A DNA stretch of 64,000 bases from the NCBI RefSeq assembly GCF_001306455.1, contig NZ_LGTQ01000005.1, forward strand, positions 868,001-932,000. The letters are read 5' to 3'. A model generated the notes under the pieces. That model saw only the letters and a program-made list of their open reading frames with translations. It did no database searches and was not told where the DNA came from. Every line of letters begins with the position of its first letter. Position 1 is the stretch's first letter. This DNA comes from Jiulongibacter sediminis (GTDB lineage Bacteria > Bacteroidota > Bacteroidia > Cytophagales > Spirosomataceae). Shown here piece by piece: positions 27,680 through 36,030 of this stretch. Made by a program: the position numbers and the translations under genes.

Positions 27680-28477
27680 TTACTGACGAAAAGTAATTCT
27701 TTCGAAATCAAAATCATCCTTGAGGAATACATTAAAATCTACGTTAGATTCTATACCCGGCACCTGACCAATTGTACTGTATTGCCAGAAATAAACCTTG
27801 TCTAAATCAAAACCGGCGGGTTCAGGCACGTTATACTGAGAAATCCAGAGTGGATGTTCTTGAAAATACTCTTTCACATAGGTATCGTAGATGTACCTAT
27901 TAGTATAAATTATGGGTTTTACACCGTAATGTTTTTCAATTATGTCGAGCCAAAGACTCACATTTCTAACAATATTTCTTTTTGACGCCCCCCGACCCAA
28001 TACTTCCCAATCCAGGACTGGCACAAAATCTCCCTTCTCTGGCTTCACTGTCAAAATGTAATTCAAAGCCTGTAATTTGGGGTCTGTTTCGGGTCTGAAA
28101 AAGTGATAGGCCCCCCTCTTAATTTCATTATCCTTCAGACCTTTCCAATTCGCTTCAAATCTTTTATCTATCAGGTCTGTACCTTCAGTAGCTTTCAGAA
28201 AACAGAACTTTACGGCCGTATGATGCTGATTATGAGAAGAGACTTTCTCCCAGTCGATATCACCATTATGATGCGAAAGATCAACCCCATGTGTTTGATA
28301 TTGAAGTGGAATTCGAAGATTAGGCTTCTCGGATGAAGGTCTGAGCATACCATCAGTTACCGAAGAAGGGTATGTGGCGAGAAAGAAAGTCAAAACCAAG
28401 GCATAAAGACTGTCAGGCCTAAAAATGAAGTTGAGCGTACGGTCAACCCAGGTGGTATGATTCTTTCTTCTTCTCAC
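27680..28477 (-). CDS. GH25 family lysozyme-like protein, membrane-anchored
   Basis: 265 residues. A membrane helix at about 24-40 after a basic N-terminus suggests anchoring or an uncleaved signal. The GH25 domain (about 62-262) begins GVDLSHHNGDIDW with the catalytic aspartate, has VLDWEV with the second acidic pair, and ends with FWQYS and DFNVF as in the family. It should hydrolyse peptidoglycan between N-acetylmuramic acid and N-acetylglucosamine. Its promoter overlaps the tail of the peroxiredoxin terminator. Confidence 0.9.
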   Translation of the reverse strand: MRRRKNHTTWVDRTLNFIFRPDSLYALVLTFFLATYPSSVTDGMLRPSSEKPNLRIPLQYQTHGVDLSHHNGDIDWEKVSSHNQHHTAVKFCFLKATEGTDLIDKRFEANWKGLKDNEIKRGAYHFFRPETDPKLQALNYILTVKPEKGDFVPVLDWEVLGRGASKRNIVRNVSLWLDIIEKHYGVKPIIYTNRYIYDTYVKEYFQEHPLWISQYNVPEPAGFDLDKVYFWQYSTIGQVPGIESNVDFNVFLKDDFDFERITFRQ

Positions 28478-28491
28478 TCAAAAAATTTGAA

Positions 28492-28523
28492 CAAAAATAG
28501 GTTGAAAATACCGCTTATTCAAA
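28492..28523 (-). promoter_or_regulatory. Bacteroidota-type promoter of the GH25 gene
   Basis: On the minus strand TTTG (28520-28523) is followed after 20 bases by TATTTTTG (28492-28499), 14 bases before the ATG. Its -33 box directly touches the T-run of the upstream terminator. Confidence 0.6.
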
Positions 28524-28555
28524 GAAAAAGGGCTGCCATTTTCATGACAACCCTT
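28524..28555 (-). terminator. Intrinsic terminator of the peroxiredoxin gene
   Basis: On the minus strand AAGGGTTGTCAT, loop GAAA, ATGGCAGCCCTT (two G-T pairs), then TTTC. A 12-base stem with a stable tetraloop, 19 bases after the stop. Confidence 0.85.
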
Positions 28556-28574
28556 ACTTCTATTCCGTTGATAA

Positions 28575-29210
28575 TTACTTGTTTGGCTGAGGTGTATATC
28601 TCAGATATGGCTTTACCTCTTTCACGCCTTTAGGAAATTTCTTAATCGCGTCTTCAGTACTGATCGTTGGTATTACAATAGCATCATCCCCATCTTTCCA
28701 GTCAGCTGGTGTGGCCACCGAGTGATTCGCAGTAAGCTGAAGACTATCAATTACCCGAAGCAACTCTGTAAAATTTCTACCGGTTGAAGCCGGGTAGGTG
28801 AGCATTAATTTGATAGTCTTGTCAGGTCCAATGATAAAAACCGAACGTACTGTTGCTTTGGCAGATGCATTTGGATGAATCATATCATATAATTCAGCGA
28901 CTTTACGATCTTCATCAGCAATAATTGGGAAATTCATGGTAACACCATTCACTTCTTCAATATCCGGGATCCATTTATTGTGAGATTCAAGATCGTCAAC
29001 TGAAACCGCAATGGTTTTTACTCCTCTTTTCTCAAACTCACCTTTTAAAAGAGCTGTTTTACCTAATTCGGTTGTACAAACAGGAGTAAAGTCTGCGGGG
29101 TGAGAAAAAAGCATTCCCCAAGAGTCTCCAAGCCACTCATGAAAATTAATTTTGCCCTGTGTTGTGTCTGCTGTAAAATCCGGTGCAATATCACCTAATC
29201 GTAATGACAT
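28575..29210 (-). CDS. 1-Cys peroxiredoxin (Prx6 family)
   Basis: 211 residues. Reduces peroxides in the cytoplasm. The peroxidatic cysteine is C45 in HPADFTPVCTTE, and no other cysteine is present, so it is a true 1-Cys type. The C-terminal extension (TPADWKDGDDAIVIPTISTEDA) is typical of Prx6. A -7-like TAATTTTG at 29245-29252 (minus strand) lies 34 bases upstream of the start, but without a matching -33 element. A strong terminator follows. Confidence 0.95.
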   Translation of the reverse strand: MSLRLGDIAPDFTADTTQGKINFHEWLGDSWGMLFSHPADFTPVCTTELGKTALLKGEFEKRGVKTIAVSVDDLESHNKWIPDIEEVNGVTMNFPIIADEDRKVAELYDMIHPNASAKATVRSVFIIGPDKTIKLMLTYPASTGRNFTELLRVIDSLQLTANHSVATPADWKDGDDAIVIPTISTEDAIKKFPKGVKEVKPYLRYTPQPNK

Positions 29211-29329
29211 AGTTTTGTTACTTTTTTTGGTTGAAAATAGTTTTCAAAATTACATTTTTTAAGGCAACTATACCTGTGATAATTCTCATATTTTCTAGGC
29301 CAGTTAACCCAATTCATTAATTTTGTTTC

Positions 29330-29968
29330 ATGGAAGATGTGCTCCGTTTAGAAAACCTGAAATTCTCCTATGGGGTTCATAAAACCTTTACTTTTCCTGA
29401 TTTGATTCTAAAACAAAACGAGCAACTTCTGATCCTCGGAAACAGTGGAATTGGCAAGAGTACATTACTTCATTTAATGGCTATGCTCCTCAGGCCTGAA
29501 TCAGGCAAAATCCTTCTAAATGGGAAAGACACAGCAGGCCTTACACAGAAAGAAACCGGACACATCAGAGCTCAGGAGGTAGGCATTGTTTTTCAGCAGC
29601 ATCATTTTGTAAAATCCCTAAATGTTCTAGAAAATTTAACGTTGGCAAACTACTTCTCAAACCAGTCTCAAAATCTGAAAAAGGCGAAAGATTTGTCGCG
29701 AAGCCTTGAAATTGATCACTTATTAAAGCAACCTATTTATGAACTCAGTGGTGGCGAAAAGCAAAGGGTAGGCATAGCCCGGGCCTTAATGAATGACCCC
29801 TCATTAGTCCTTGCTGATGAACCTACCGCAAGCTTGGATGATAAAAACTGTGAGGCCGTATACCACCTTTTAACTGAAAGCTGTAAACGAAACAAATCTG
29901 CACTAGTAATAGTAACGCATGACCAAAGGTTGAAAAGTTTAATTCCAAACCAACTGATCTTAAGCTGA
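29330..29968 (+). CDS. ABC transporter ATP-binding protein, LolD/MacB-like
   Basis: 212 residues. Walker [10 protein letters not shown] at about 38-46, signature LSGGEKQR, Walker [13 protein letters not shown], and the H-loop VTHDQRL. It belongs to the LolD/MacB/FtsE group that powers transport across the cell envelope without translocating a substrate through the membrane. The last base is shared with the permease start, so translation is coupled. The three genes from here to 31616 look like one unit with a possible link to metal handling (see permease). Confidence 0.92.
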   Translation: MEDVLRLENLKFSYGVHKTFTFPDLILKQNEQLLILGNSGIGKSTLLHLMAMLLRPESGKILLNGKDTAGLTQKETGHIRAQEVGIVFQQHHFVKSLNVLENLTLANYFSNQSQNLKKAKDLSRSLEIDHLLKQPIYELSGGEKQRVGIARALMNDPSLVLADEPTASLDDKNCEAVYHLLTESCKRNKSALVIVTHDQRLKSLIPNQLILS

Positions 29969-31149
29969 TGTTCCTCAAAATCGTTTTGAAAAAAATCTGG
30001 CACAAAAAACTAAGTAGTTTGCTGTGCATTGTGCTCATGGGGATCGGTGTGGCGATTATTTCTTTGGTCGCCAACCTTGGTAAACAGCTTGAAAAAAGCT
30101 TTTCTGAAAATATTTCTGGAATCGACATGGTGGTGGGAGCTAAAGGCTCACCTTTGCAATTGATACTTTCTTCCGTTTTTCATATTGATGCCCCTACAGG
30201 CAATATTTCTTTGGAAGAAGCCAATAGGATTGTTCGGTCAAATCCACAGGTCAAAAGCTTCATTCCCCTTTCTTTTGGTGATAACTTTAAAGGGTATCGG
30301 ATCGTTGGGAGTACCCCTGCCCTACTTGAAAAATATCAGGCGGTATTTCAGCAAGGACAGATCTTTGAAGAACCTATGCAGGTGGTTTTAGGAGCCAAAG
30401 TGGCTGAAGATTTAGAGTTGAAACTGGACAATACTTTTCAAAGTGCTCACGGACTCGATGCCGAGGGTGAAACACATGAGCAGAAACCTTACAATGTTTC
30501 AGGCATACTTCAACCTACCGGCTCGGTAATCGACAAATTGATTCTTTGTGATCTTTCAAGTATCTGGAATATTCACATTCATGAAGATGAAGTGCATGAG
30601 GAAGATCGGGAAATCACGGCGGCTTTAGTGAATTTCAGGTCACCAATGGGTCTGATGACCATGCCCAGAATTATTAATGAGAACAGTACAATGCAGGCCG
30701 CCTTACCATCCATTGAGATGAATCGACTGCTTTCTCTTTTTGGCTCCGCCATTGATATTTCAAAATACCTGGCTTACCTCATAGTGGTCATTTCAGGTTT
30801 AAGTGTCTTTATTTCGTTGTACAATTCTTTGAAAGAAGAACAGGAGGAAAAAGCTCTGATGATGACTTTGGGAGCAAGCAGAACAACAGTTTTCGGACTA
30901 CTTTTGACTGAAGGTCTGCTTCTGAGTGCCTTGGGTTATATATTGGGCCTGGTTATCTCAAGACTTGTGATGTGGCTTATCAACCAATTCTTTGCAAAGG
31001 AATATCTCATGAATTTGAACCTTTGGGAAATAAGCACCTATGAAATTTATCTGTTAGCGATGGCGTTAGTTATTGGAATTATCTCGGCTGGCTTGCCTTC
31101 TATAGGGGTTTACCGCATAAATTTGTCGGAAACGCTTGCAAAGCACTAA
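29968..31149 (+). CDS. FtsX-family ABC permease with metal-binding-like loop
   Basis: 393 residues. N-terminal helix (about 14-32), a large periplasmic domain (about 35-265) and three C-terminal helices, the MacB/LolC layout. The periplasmic domain holds H-rich acidic segments, notably [11 protein letters not shown] at 203-213 and [13 protein letters not shown] at about 157-169, as in permeases encoded with zinc-responsive genes of Pseudomonas and Vibrio (Zrg/PA4063-4066 type, from memory). It pairs with the ATPase and with a DUF3299-like protein encoded next. A zinc-linked role is inference. Confidence 0.85.
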   Translation: MFLKIVLKKIWHKKLSSLLCIVLMGIGVAIISLVANLGKQLEKSFSENISGIDMVVGAKGSPLQLILSSVFHIDAPTGNISLEEANRIVRSNPQVKSFIPLSFGDNFKGYRIVGSTPALLEKYQAVFQQGQIFEEPMQVVLGAKVAEDLELKLDNTFQSAHGLDAEGETHEQKPYNVSGILQPTGSVIDKLILCDLSSIWNIHIHEDEVHEEDREITAALVNFRSPMGLMTMPRIINENSTMQAALPSIEMNRLLSLFGSAIDISKYLAYLIVVISGLSVFISLYNSLKEEQEEKALMMTLGASRTTVFGLLLTEGLLLSALGYILGLVISRLVMWLINQFFAKEYLMNLNLWEISTYEIYLLAMALVIGIISAGLPSIGVYRINLSETLAKH

Positions 31150-31166
31150 GTGAATCGCATTAAAAA

Positions 31167-31616
31167 ATGATCAAATACACCAAAATCTTCTTTTTCATTT
31201 TATCCAGCTTGTTGACTTTGAGTGTCTGGGCTGTTGATGAGCCACTCACGATTAGCTGGAAAACCCTTGGCGATGTTAATTTCAATAAGAAATGGAATCC
31301 TTCCGAAGGAATGTTTATTCTGGAGCCCGAGTTTGGCAATTCTGTTAAACAATTGAATGGGAAAATGGTTAAGATTACCGGCTATATGATCCCCATTGAT
31401 ATTGAAACCAACTATTATGTACTCTCCGCTAACCCGTATGCTGCCTGCTTTTTTTGCGGCGGTGCGGGGCCTGAATCTGTCCTGAGTATAAAATTTAAAA
31501 AGGTTACCCGTCGTTTTGATACTGACGAGCGACTCACAATTTCAGGTAAATTAGTGCTTAACAAAGACAACCTGGACGAATTGAATTACATCTTAACCGA
31601 AGCTGAAGTACACTAA
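31167..31616 (+). CDS. Secreted DUF3299-like protein
   Basis: 149 residues with a signal peptide at about 1-22 (ends VWAVDE). The middle carries NGKMVKITGYMIPI and CFFCGGAGPES, close to the DUF3299 pattern of a beta-barrel fold with a two-cysteine loop. Such proteins accompany LolD/FtsX-type transporters in zinc-regulated operons of proteobacteria. It lies 17 bases after the permease and 4 bases before the next gene. Likely periplasmic partner of the transporter. Confidence 0.75.
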   Translation: MIKYTKIFFFILSSLLTLSVWAVDEPLTISWKTLGDVNFNKKWNPSEGMFILEPEFGNSVKQLNGKMVKITGYMIPIDIETNYYVLSANPYAACFFCGGAGPESVLSIKFKKVTRRFDTDERLTISGKLVLNKDNLDELNYILTEAEVH

Positions 31617-31620
31617 CAAT

Positions 31621-32166
31621 ATGAAGAAAACACTGATCATAATGGCTGTTTTAACCGCCATTGCTTTCCAATCAAATGCACAGTACGACAAAAACGTGGC
31701 TATCGGCATCAGAATTGGCGAGCCACTAGGATTGAACATCCGGAAATACTTTCAATATGGCGACAAGGCCTTTGATGTGAATTTCGGGACATACGGTTTT
31801 CTATATGGAACTACCCGAAAATACCGTAAAGGCGAATATCAGAAATCGGGACTGATGTTTCAGGGGCTTTACAGCTGGCATTATGCCATTGGGAAAAATC
31901 AGGCACTGAAGGCCTATTATGGTTTCGGTGGACAGATCAATTACCGTGATTATGCTTCCGAAGGAAATATCATCGGCACCCGCCAGGACGGCGAAAAGCA
32001 TGTATCGCTCGGCCCTGCCGGAAACGCTGGTGTGGAATATGATCTTCCGGGTAATGATGTTGGTATATTCCTCGATGGCGGAGTTTACACCGAGCTGATT
32101 CCTGATCTACTCTTCCTTCACCCGCAGATTAATGCAGGTATAAGGGTTAATTTGGTGAGAAGGTAG
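31621..32166 (+). CDS. Secreted outer-membrane beta-barrel-like protein
   Basis: 181 residues with a signal peptide at 1-20 (ends SNAQ). The rest alternates polar and aromatic residues in strands (GLNIRKYFQYGDKAFDVNFG, GLYSWHYAIGKNQALKAYYG) and closes with GIRVNLVRR, which suggests a small outer-membrane beta barrel. Family not recognised. It follows the DUF3299-like gene by 4 bases and ends before a bidirectional terminator, so it may belong to the transporter unit. Confidence 0.7.
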   Translation: MKKTLIIMAVLTAIAFQSNAQYDKNVAIGIRIGEPLGLNIRKYFQYGDKAFDVNFGTYGFLYGTTRKYRKGEYQKSGLMFQGLYSWHYAIGKNQALKAYYGFGGQINYRDYASEGNIIGTRQDGEKHVSLGPAGNAGVEYDLPGNDVGIFLDGGVYTELIPDLLFLHPQINAGIRVNLVRR

Positions 32167-32187
32167 ATTCCATCAATAGGTGTAAAT

Positions 32188-32215
32188 AAAAAAGGAGCTT
32201 CGAGGCTCCTTTTTT
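32188..32215. terminator. Bidirectional terminator between convergent genes
   Basis: AAAAAAGGAGC, TTCGAG, GCTCCTTTTTT. An 11-base perfect stem with A- and T-runs on both sides serves both the gene ending at 32166 and the minus-strand gene ending at 32247. Confidence 0.92.
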
Positions 32216-32246
32216 ATTAATCCCTTGCTTATCTATCAGCTCCGAG

Positions 32247-33440
32247 TCAATGCTCCCCTAACTCTCGCAAAGCATTCCAAGCCATTAAGCCCATGCCGAT
32301 TTCAATAGCACCTTCGTCAATATCAAAAGTTGGAGTATGCACTCCTGAAATAATGCCTTTTTCTTCGTTTCGGATACCCAAACGGTAAAAACAACTATCG
32401 ATCACCTGTGAGTAGAAGGCAAAGTCTTCTCCAGCCATCCAAAGATCCAAGTCCACCACATTTTCAGCCCCCATAAATTCCGTGGCGTATGAACGCATTT
32501 TACGGGTTAGATCAGGGTTATTCTCCAGATAAGGATAACCATGGCCAATGTACACTTCGCAACTCCCTCCCATGGATTCCGCCATAGTTTTGGCCATTTT
32601 TTCAATGAGTTCAAGTCCTTTTGCTCTCCACTCTTCATTCATATTACGGAAAGTACCATCAATTTTAACCTCATTCGGAATCACGTTTGTGGCTCCCAGA
32701 CCGACTATTTTACCGAAAGTCAACACAGAAGGGTTCGTTGGCTTTCTGTTTCTACTAACAATTTGCTGCAAAGCCACGATGATATGTGAGGCAATCAGAA
32801 TCGGATCAATGCATTGATCAGGAGCTGCTCCATGCCCACCTTTTCCCTTGACTGTCAGGTAAATTTCATCGGTACTGGCCATATACATACCTTCTCTGAA
32901 ACCGATTTTACCTACCGGTAAATTTGGAGCCACATGTTGCCCGATCATCCCGAAGGGTCTCGGGTTTTCAAGCACACCTTCTTTTATCATGAGTGAGGCT
33001 CCCCCGGGTACTTTTTCTTCTCCGGGTTGAAAAACAAGTTTAACCGTTCCTTCAAAATCATCTTTTAATTGAGATAAAATACGAGCTGTACCCAATAAAG
33101 AGGTCGTATGCACATCATGACCACAAGCATGCATTACACCCTCATTTTTTGACTTATAAGGTACTTCGTTGGCTTCCAGAATAGGTAAAGCATCCATATC
33201 CGCACGGAGGCCAATCACTTTTTTATCCGGATTTTTTCCTTTGACCATAGCCACAACCCCGGTACCGGCCACGCCTTCCTGAGGCTCAAGACCCATCTCC
33301 CTGAGTTTTTGAGCTACAAAAGCAGAGGTTTTGTATTCTTCAAAAGATAACTCCGGGTTAGCGTGCAAATGTCTCCGAATGGCCACTGAATCTGCAGAAA
33401 AGTCTTTTGCCAGACCTTTAACCTTCTCTAATAAATCCAT
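32247..33440 (-). CDS. M20 family amidohydrolase (N-acyl amino acid hydrolase type)
   Basis: 397 residues from the ATG at 33440, which has AAGGAA upstream; an ATG six codons earlier (33458) is possible. M20D motifs: RRHLHANPELSFEE, GLRADMDALP, MHACGHDVHTTSLLG, FQPGEEKVPGGA, and WMAGEDFAFYSQ near the end, together supplying the metal ligands. It removes acyl groups from amino acids or similar amides in the cytoplasm. The exact substrate is unknown. Convergent with the gene at 31621. Confidence 0.93.
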   Translation of the reverse strand: MDLLEKVKGLAKDFSADSVAIRRHLHANPELSFEEYKTSAFVAQKLREMGLEPQEGVAGTGVVAMVKGKNPDKKVIGLRADMDALPILEANEVPYKSKNEGVMHACGHDVHTTSLLGTARILSQLKDDFEGTVKLVFQPGEEKVPGGASLMIKEGVLENPRPFGMIGQHVAPNLPVGKIGFREGMYMASTDEIYLTVKGKGGHGAAPDQCIDPILIASHIIVALQQIVSRNRKPTNPSVLTFGKIVGLGATNVIPNEVKIDGTFRNMNEEWRAKGLELIEKMAKTMAESMGGSCEVYIGHGYPYLENNPDLTRKMRSYATEFMGAENVVDLDLWMAGEDFAFYSQVIDSCFYRLGIRNEEKGIISGVHTPTFDIDEGAIEIGMGLMAWNALRELGEH

Positions 33441-33559
33441 ATGATTTCCTTGTTTCACTGCAAATCTAGGCCTTTTCTCTACTTTGTGGAATCTCTCCCC
33501 GCTTTCTTGGCGAAAAAAGGATGCTTTTGCTTTCTTTGCCGAAATTCTAAGGAAATTCT

Positions 33560-35431
33560 ATGATTCTATTCGTGATGGGTGTTTGCGGAAGTGGCAAAAG
33601 CACCATTGGCCAGTCGCTTGCAAAAGAACTCAAATATCCGTTTTTTGATGGCGATGATTTTCATCCGCAGGCTAATATTGACAAAATGAGCAAAGGTCAG
33701 CCTCTAAACGATGATGACAGACAAGGCTGGCTTCAGGCTTTGAATCAAAAGGCTAAAGAGGTTAAAGAAGGTGTTTTTGCTTGCTCAGCCCTGAAAGAAA
33801 GCTATCGCCAAATTCTTTTTGAAGGAATTCCTTGGGGGCAATTGGTTTATTTAAACGGGAGTTTTGAGTTGATAGACACCAGAATGAAAGCCCGGAAAGA
33901 TCACTTTATGCCACCAGGTTTGCTTACTTCTCAATTCCAAACTTTAGAAGAGCCAGAGTATGGTTTGAATATCTCAATTGATCAGGAACCGGAAAAAATC
34001 GTTGAAGAAATTATGGAAAATTTATCACCTGGAAATCAGGAATTCGGTTTGATTGGTTTGGGAGTTATGGGCAAAAGCCTGGCCCGAAATCTGGCAGGCA
34101 AAGGTTTTAAACTCGCCTTATACAATCGTTTTGTGAAAAACTCTGAAGAGCAAGTGGCCGAGAAATTCATTGAGGAGTTTGATGAACTAAACGACTGCAA
34201 AGGTTTTGAGGATTTAGGAGCATTTGTCAATAGCCTTTCAACTCCCCGAAAAATATTTTTAATGGTAAATGCCGGGAAAGTGACCGATTTGGTGATTGAG
34301 GAATTAAAACCATTGCTTGATAAGGGTGATATTATTATTGACGGTGGTAACTCCCATTTTGCTGATACTCAAAGAAGAATGGAGGATTTGAAAGCAAACG
34401 GACTTCATTTTATCGGAACTGGCGTATCAGGGGGTGAAGAAGGGGCTTTAAAAGGCCCTTCAATCATGCCGGGAGGAGACAAAGAAGCTTATCAAAAGAT
34501 AGCCCCTTATCTGGAAGCCATTGCGGCCCGCGATGCTCAGGGAAATGGCTGCTGCACTTACATTGGTAAAGGAGGGTCAGGTCATTTTGTAAAGATGATA
34601 CATAATGGTATTGAATACGCCGAAATGCAGCTTCTGGCCGAGGTTTATGCTCTTTTGAGGTATGTCAACGGCTTATCACCCGAACAGATTTCTGATGAGC
34701 TGCAATCCTGGGAAACTAACGGTTTGAGCAGCTATTTGCTGGAAATCACTCATAAACTATTACTCAAGAAAGAGGGCGAAGCGTACCTGGTTGATTTGAT
34801 TTTAGATAAAGCGGGTAATAAAGGTACGGGAAGCTGGACAACAATCTCAATGGCTGAACTGGGCATACCAGCCACCATGATTTCTTCAGCTCTTTTTGCT
34901 CGATATATTTCATCTTTTAAACAAAAGAGAGAACGGTATCAAAAGCAATTTGATCTTTCAACAACTAAGCAAAGTCAGGTTTCAACAAATGATTTGAGAA
35001 ATGCCTACCAACTCGCTCGATTGGTGAATCATCAGCAAGGTTTTGAACTCATTAATGAAGCCTCAAAACAGTATCAATGGGAACTCAATTTACCCGAGCT
35101 GGCCCGTATCTGGACTAACGGCTGCATCATTCGCTCAGAATTGATGGAAGAACTGATTGGTCGCTTAAAATCTGGAACAGACTTCTTATTAACCTTAGAA
35201 AAAGAAGAATTAGCGATTAAACTCGAAGCATTAAAAGCCATAACCATAGCCGGAATTCAAACCGGAGTGTCTTTGCCAACTCATTTATCAGCAATGGATT
35301 ATCTCAATACCCAACTGTTTGATTACCCAACAGCAAACATCATTCAGGCTCAGCGTGATTTTTTTGGTGCTCACACCTATAAAAGAGTGGATGATCCTGA
35401 GGGGCCGTCGCACCATACGGTTTGGGAGTAG
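33560..35431 (+). CDS. Gluconokinase-6-phosphogluconate dehydrogenase fusion protein
   Basis: 623 residues with two complete enzymes. Residues 1-155 are a GntK-type gluconokinase with P-loop GVCGSGKST at 7-15 and DGDDFHP. Residues 161-623 are a decarboxylating 6-phosphogluconate dehydrogenase with GLIGLGVMG at 163-171, GVSGGEEGA at 288-296 and the catalytic K345 with N349 and E352. Together they would convert gluconate to ribulose 5-phosphate via the pentose phosphate route. The linker is short (SPGNQE). No stop or frame change separates the halves. Alone on its strand, with the minus-strand M20 gene upstream. Confidence 0.93.
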   Translation: MILFVMGVCGSGKSTIGQSLAKELKYPFFDGDDFHPQANIDKMSKGQPLNDDDRQGWLQALNQKAKEVKEGVFACSALKESYRQILFEGIPWGQLVYLNGSFELIDTRMKARKDHFMPPGLLTSQFQTLEEPEYGLNISIDQEPEKIVEEIMENLSPGNQEFGLIGLGVMGKSLARNLAGKGFKLALYNRFVKNSEEQVAEKFIEEFDELNDCKGFEDLGAFVNSLSTPRKIFLMVNAGKVTDLVIEELKPLLDKGDIIIDGGNSHFADTQRRMEDLKANGLHFIGTGVSGGEEGALKGPSIMPGGDKEAYQKIAPYLEAIAARDAQGNGCCTYIGKGGSGHFVKMIHNGIEYAEMQLLAEVYALLRYVNGLSPEQISDELQSWETNGLSSYLLEITHKLLLKKEGEAYLVDLILDKAGNKGTGSWTTISMAELGIPATMISSALFARYISSFKQKRERYQKQFDLSTTKQSQVSTNDLRNAYQLARLVNHQQGFELINEASKQYQWELNLPELARIWTNGCIIRSELMEELIGRLKSGTDFLLTLEKEELAIKLEALKAITIAGIQTGVSLPTHLSAMDYLNTQLFDYPTANIIQAQRDFFGAHTYKRVDDPEGPSHHTVWE

Positions 35432-35443
35432 AATTGGGGAGGG

Positions 35444-35743
35444 TCAATTTCTTGTACTATCCTTCAAGTTTTCAACCAGCTCAGGGTATTTCTTCAAATT
35501 CCGGATATTAATAGAGCTTTTCATTGACTTTACCTTTTGCTCAATTCTGATTGTATGAGAATAATCAATCGCTTCGATTTTAAGAAAAAGTCGCCAGTCA
35601 TTGGCTTGCTTAGAAAAATGTTGCCCTCTATAAAAGCCGTTGTTATGTTTTTCGATTCTATCCTTCAAAGAAAACTGGCAAGCCCCTGTGTAAAACTTCA
35701 TAAGCATGTCAGACCAGAGAATATAACAGCAGATATCACGCAT
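35444..35743 (-). CDS. GIY-YIG domain protein
   Basis: 99 residues. Looks like a short GIY-YIG nuclease-fold protein (UPF0213 type): YIL at 7-9, FYTGACQFSLKDRIEKHNNG at 17-36 with the expected arginine R29. The second motif residue is T-G where YIG is usual. It ends 12 bases from the fusion gene on the other strand. Between its start and the tRNA lies a minus-strand terminator for the tRNA. Role unknown; many such proteins have no proven nuclease activity. Confidence 0.75.
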   Translation of the reverse strand: MRDICCYILWSDMLMKFYTGACQFSLKDRIEKHNNGFYRGQHFSKQANDWRLFLKIEAIDYSHTIRIEQKVKSMKSSINIRNLKKYPELVENLKDSTRN

Positions 35744-35771
35744 AATGTATGTAGATTGTATGCCTTAAATG

Positions 35772-35804
35772 AAAAAGGAGTTACAACTATCGTCGTAACT
35801 CCTT
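35772..35804 (-). terminator. Intrinsic terminator downstream of the tRNA
   Basis: On the minus strand AAGGAGTTAC (35795-35804), loop of 10, GTAACTCCTT (35775-35784), then TTTC. A 10-base perfect stem starting 9 bases after the tRNA 3' end. Confidence 0.88.
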
Positions 35805-35813
35805 GATTTTCAG

Positions 35814-35887
35814 TGGGCCCACCTGGGCTCGAACCAGGGACCACCTGATTATGAGTCAGGTGCTCTAACCAACTGAGCTATAGGCCC
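35814..35887 (-). tRNA. tRNA with anticodon CAU (elongator Met or Ile2)
   Basis: Minus strand, 74 bases. Acceptor arm GGGCCTA pairs with TGGGCCC (one G-T pair), discriminator A, no encoded CCA. D-arm GCTCAGTTGGTTAGAGC, anticodon arm CCTGA-CTCATAA-TCAGG, T-arm CCTGG-TTCGAAC-CCAGG. The anticodon is CAU, so it is elongator methionine or the lysidine-modified isoleucine tRNA. Without identity-element comparison I cannot decide between them. It has a canonical promoter upstream and a terminator downstream. Confidence 0.95.
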
Positions 35888-35903
35888 TGCTTAAAAGCGA
35901 GTG

Positions 35904-35934
35904 CAAAGATAATTGGTTTGTACTTCTTATCAAA
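35904..35934 (-). promoter_or_regulatory. Promoter of the tRNA gene
   Basis: On the minus strand TTTG (35931-35934), 19 bases, TATCTTTG (35904-35911), ending 16 bases before the tRNA 5' end. An exact TTTG-N19-TAnnTTTG match, which also supports the phylum assignment. Confidence 0.8.
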
Positions 35935-36030
35935 TCAAGTTTTGAGAGGATTTTTTGAAACTTTTCCTATGGCTATTAATCATCTTCTAATTAATACTTT
36001 ACTTATTTTTCCAAAGGATTAGATTTCAGT

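Noticed and set aside
29318-29325. TAATTTTG as a -7 element of the ABC ATPase gene
   Set aside because: It ends only 4 bases before the ATG and has no -33 partner; AT-rich chance match is likely.
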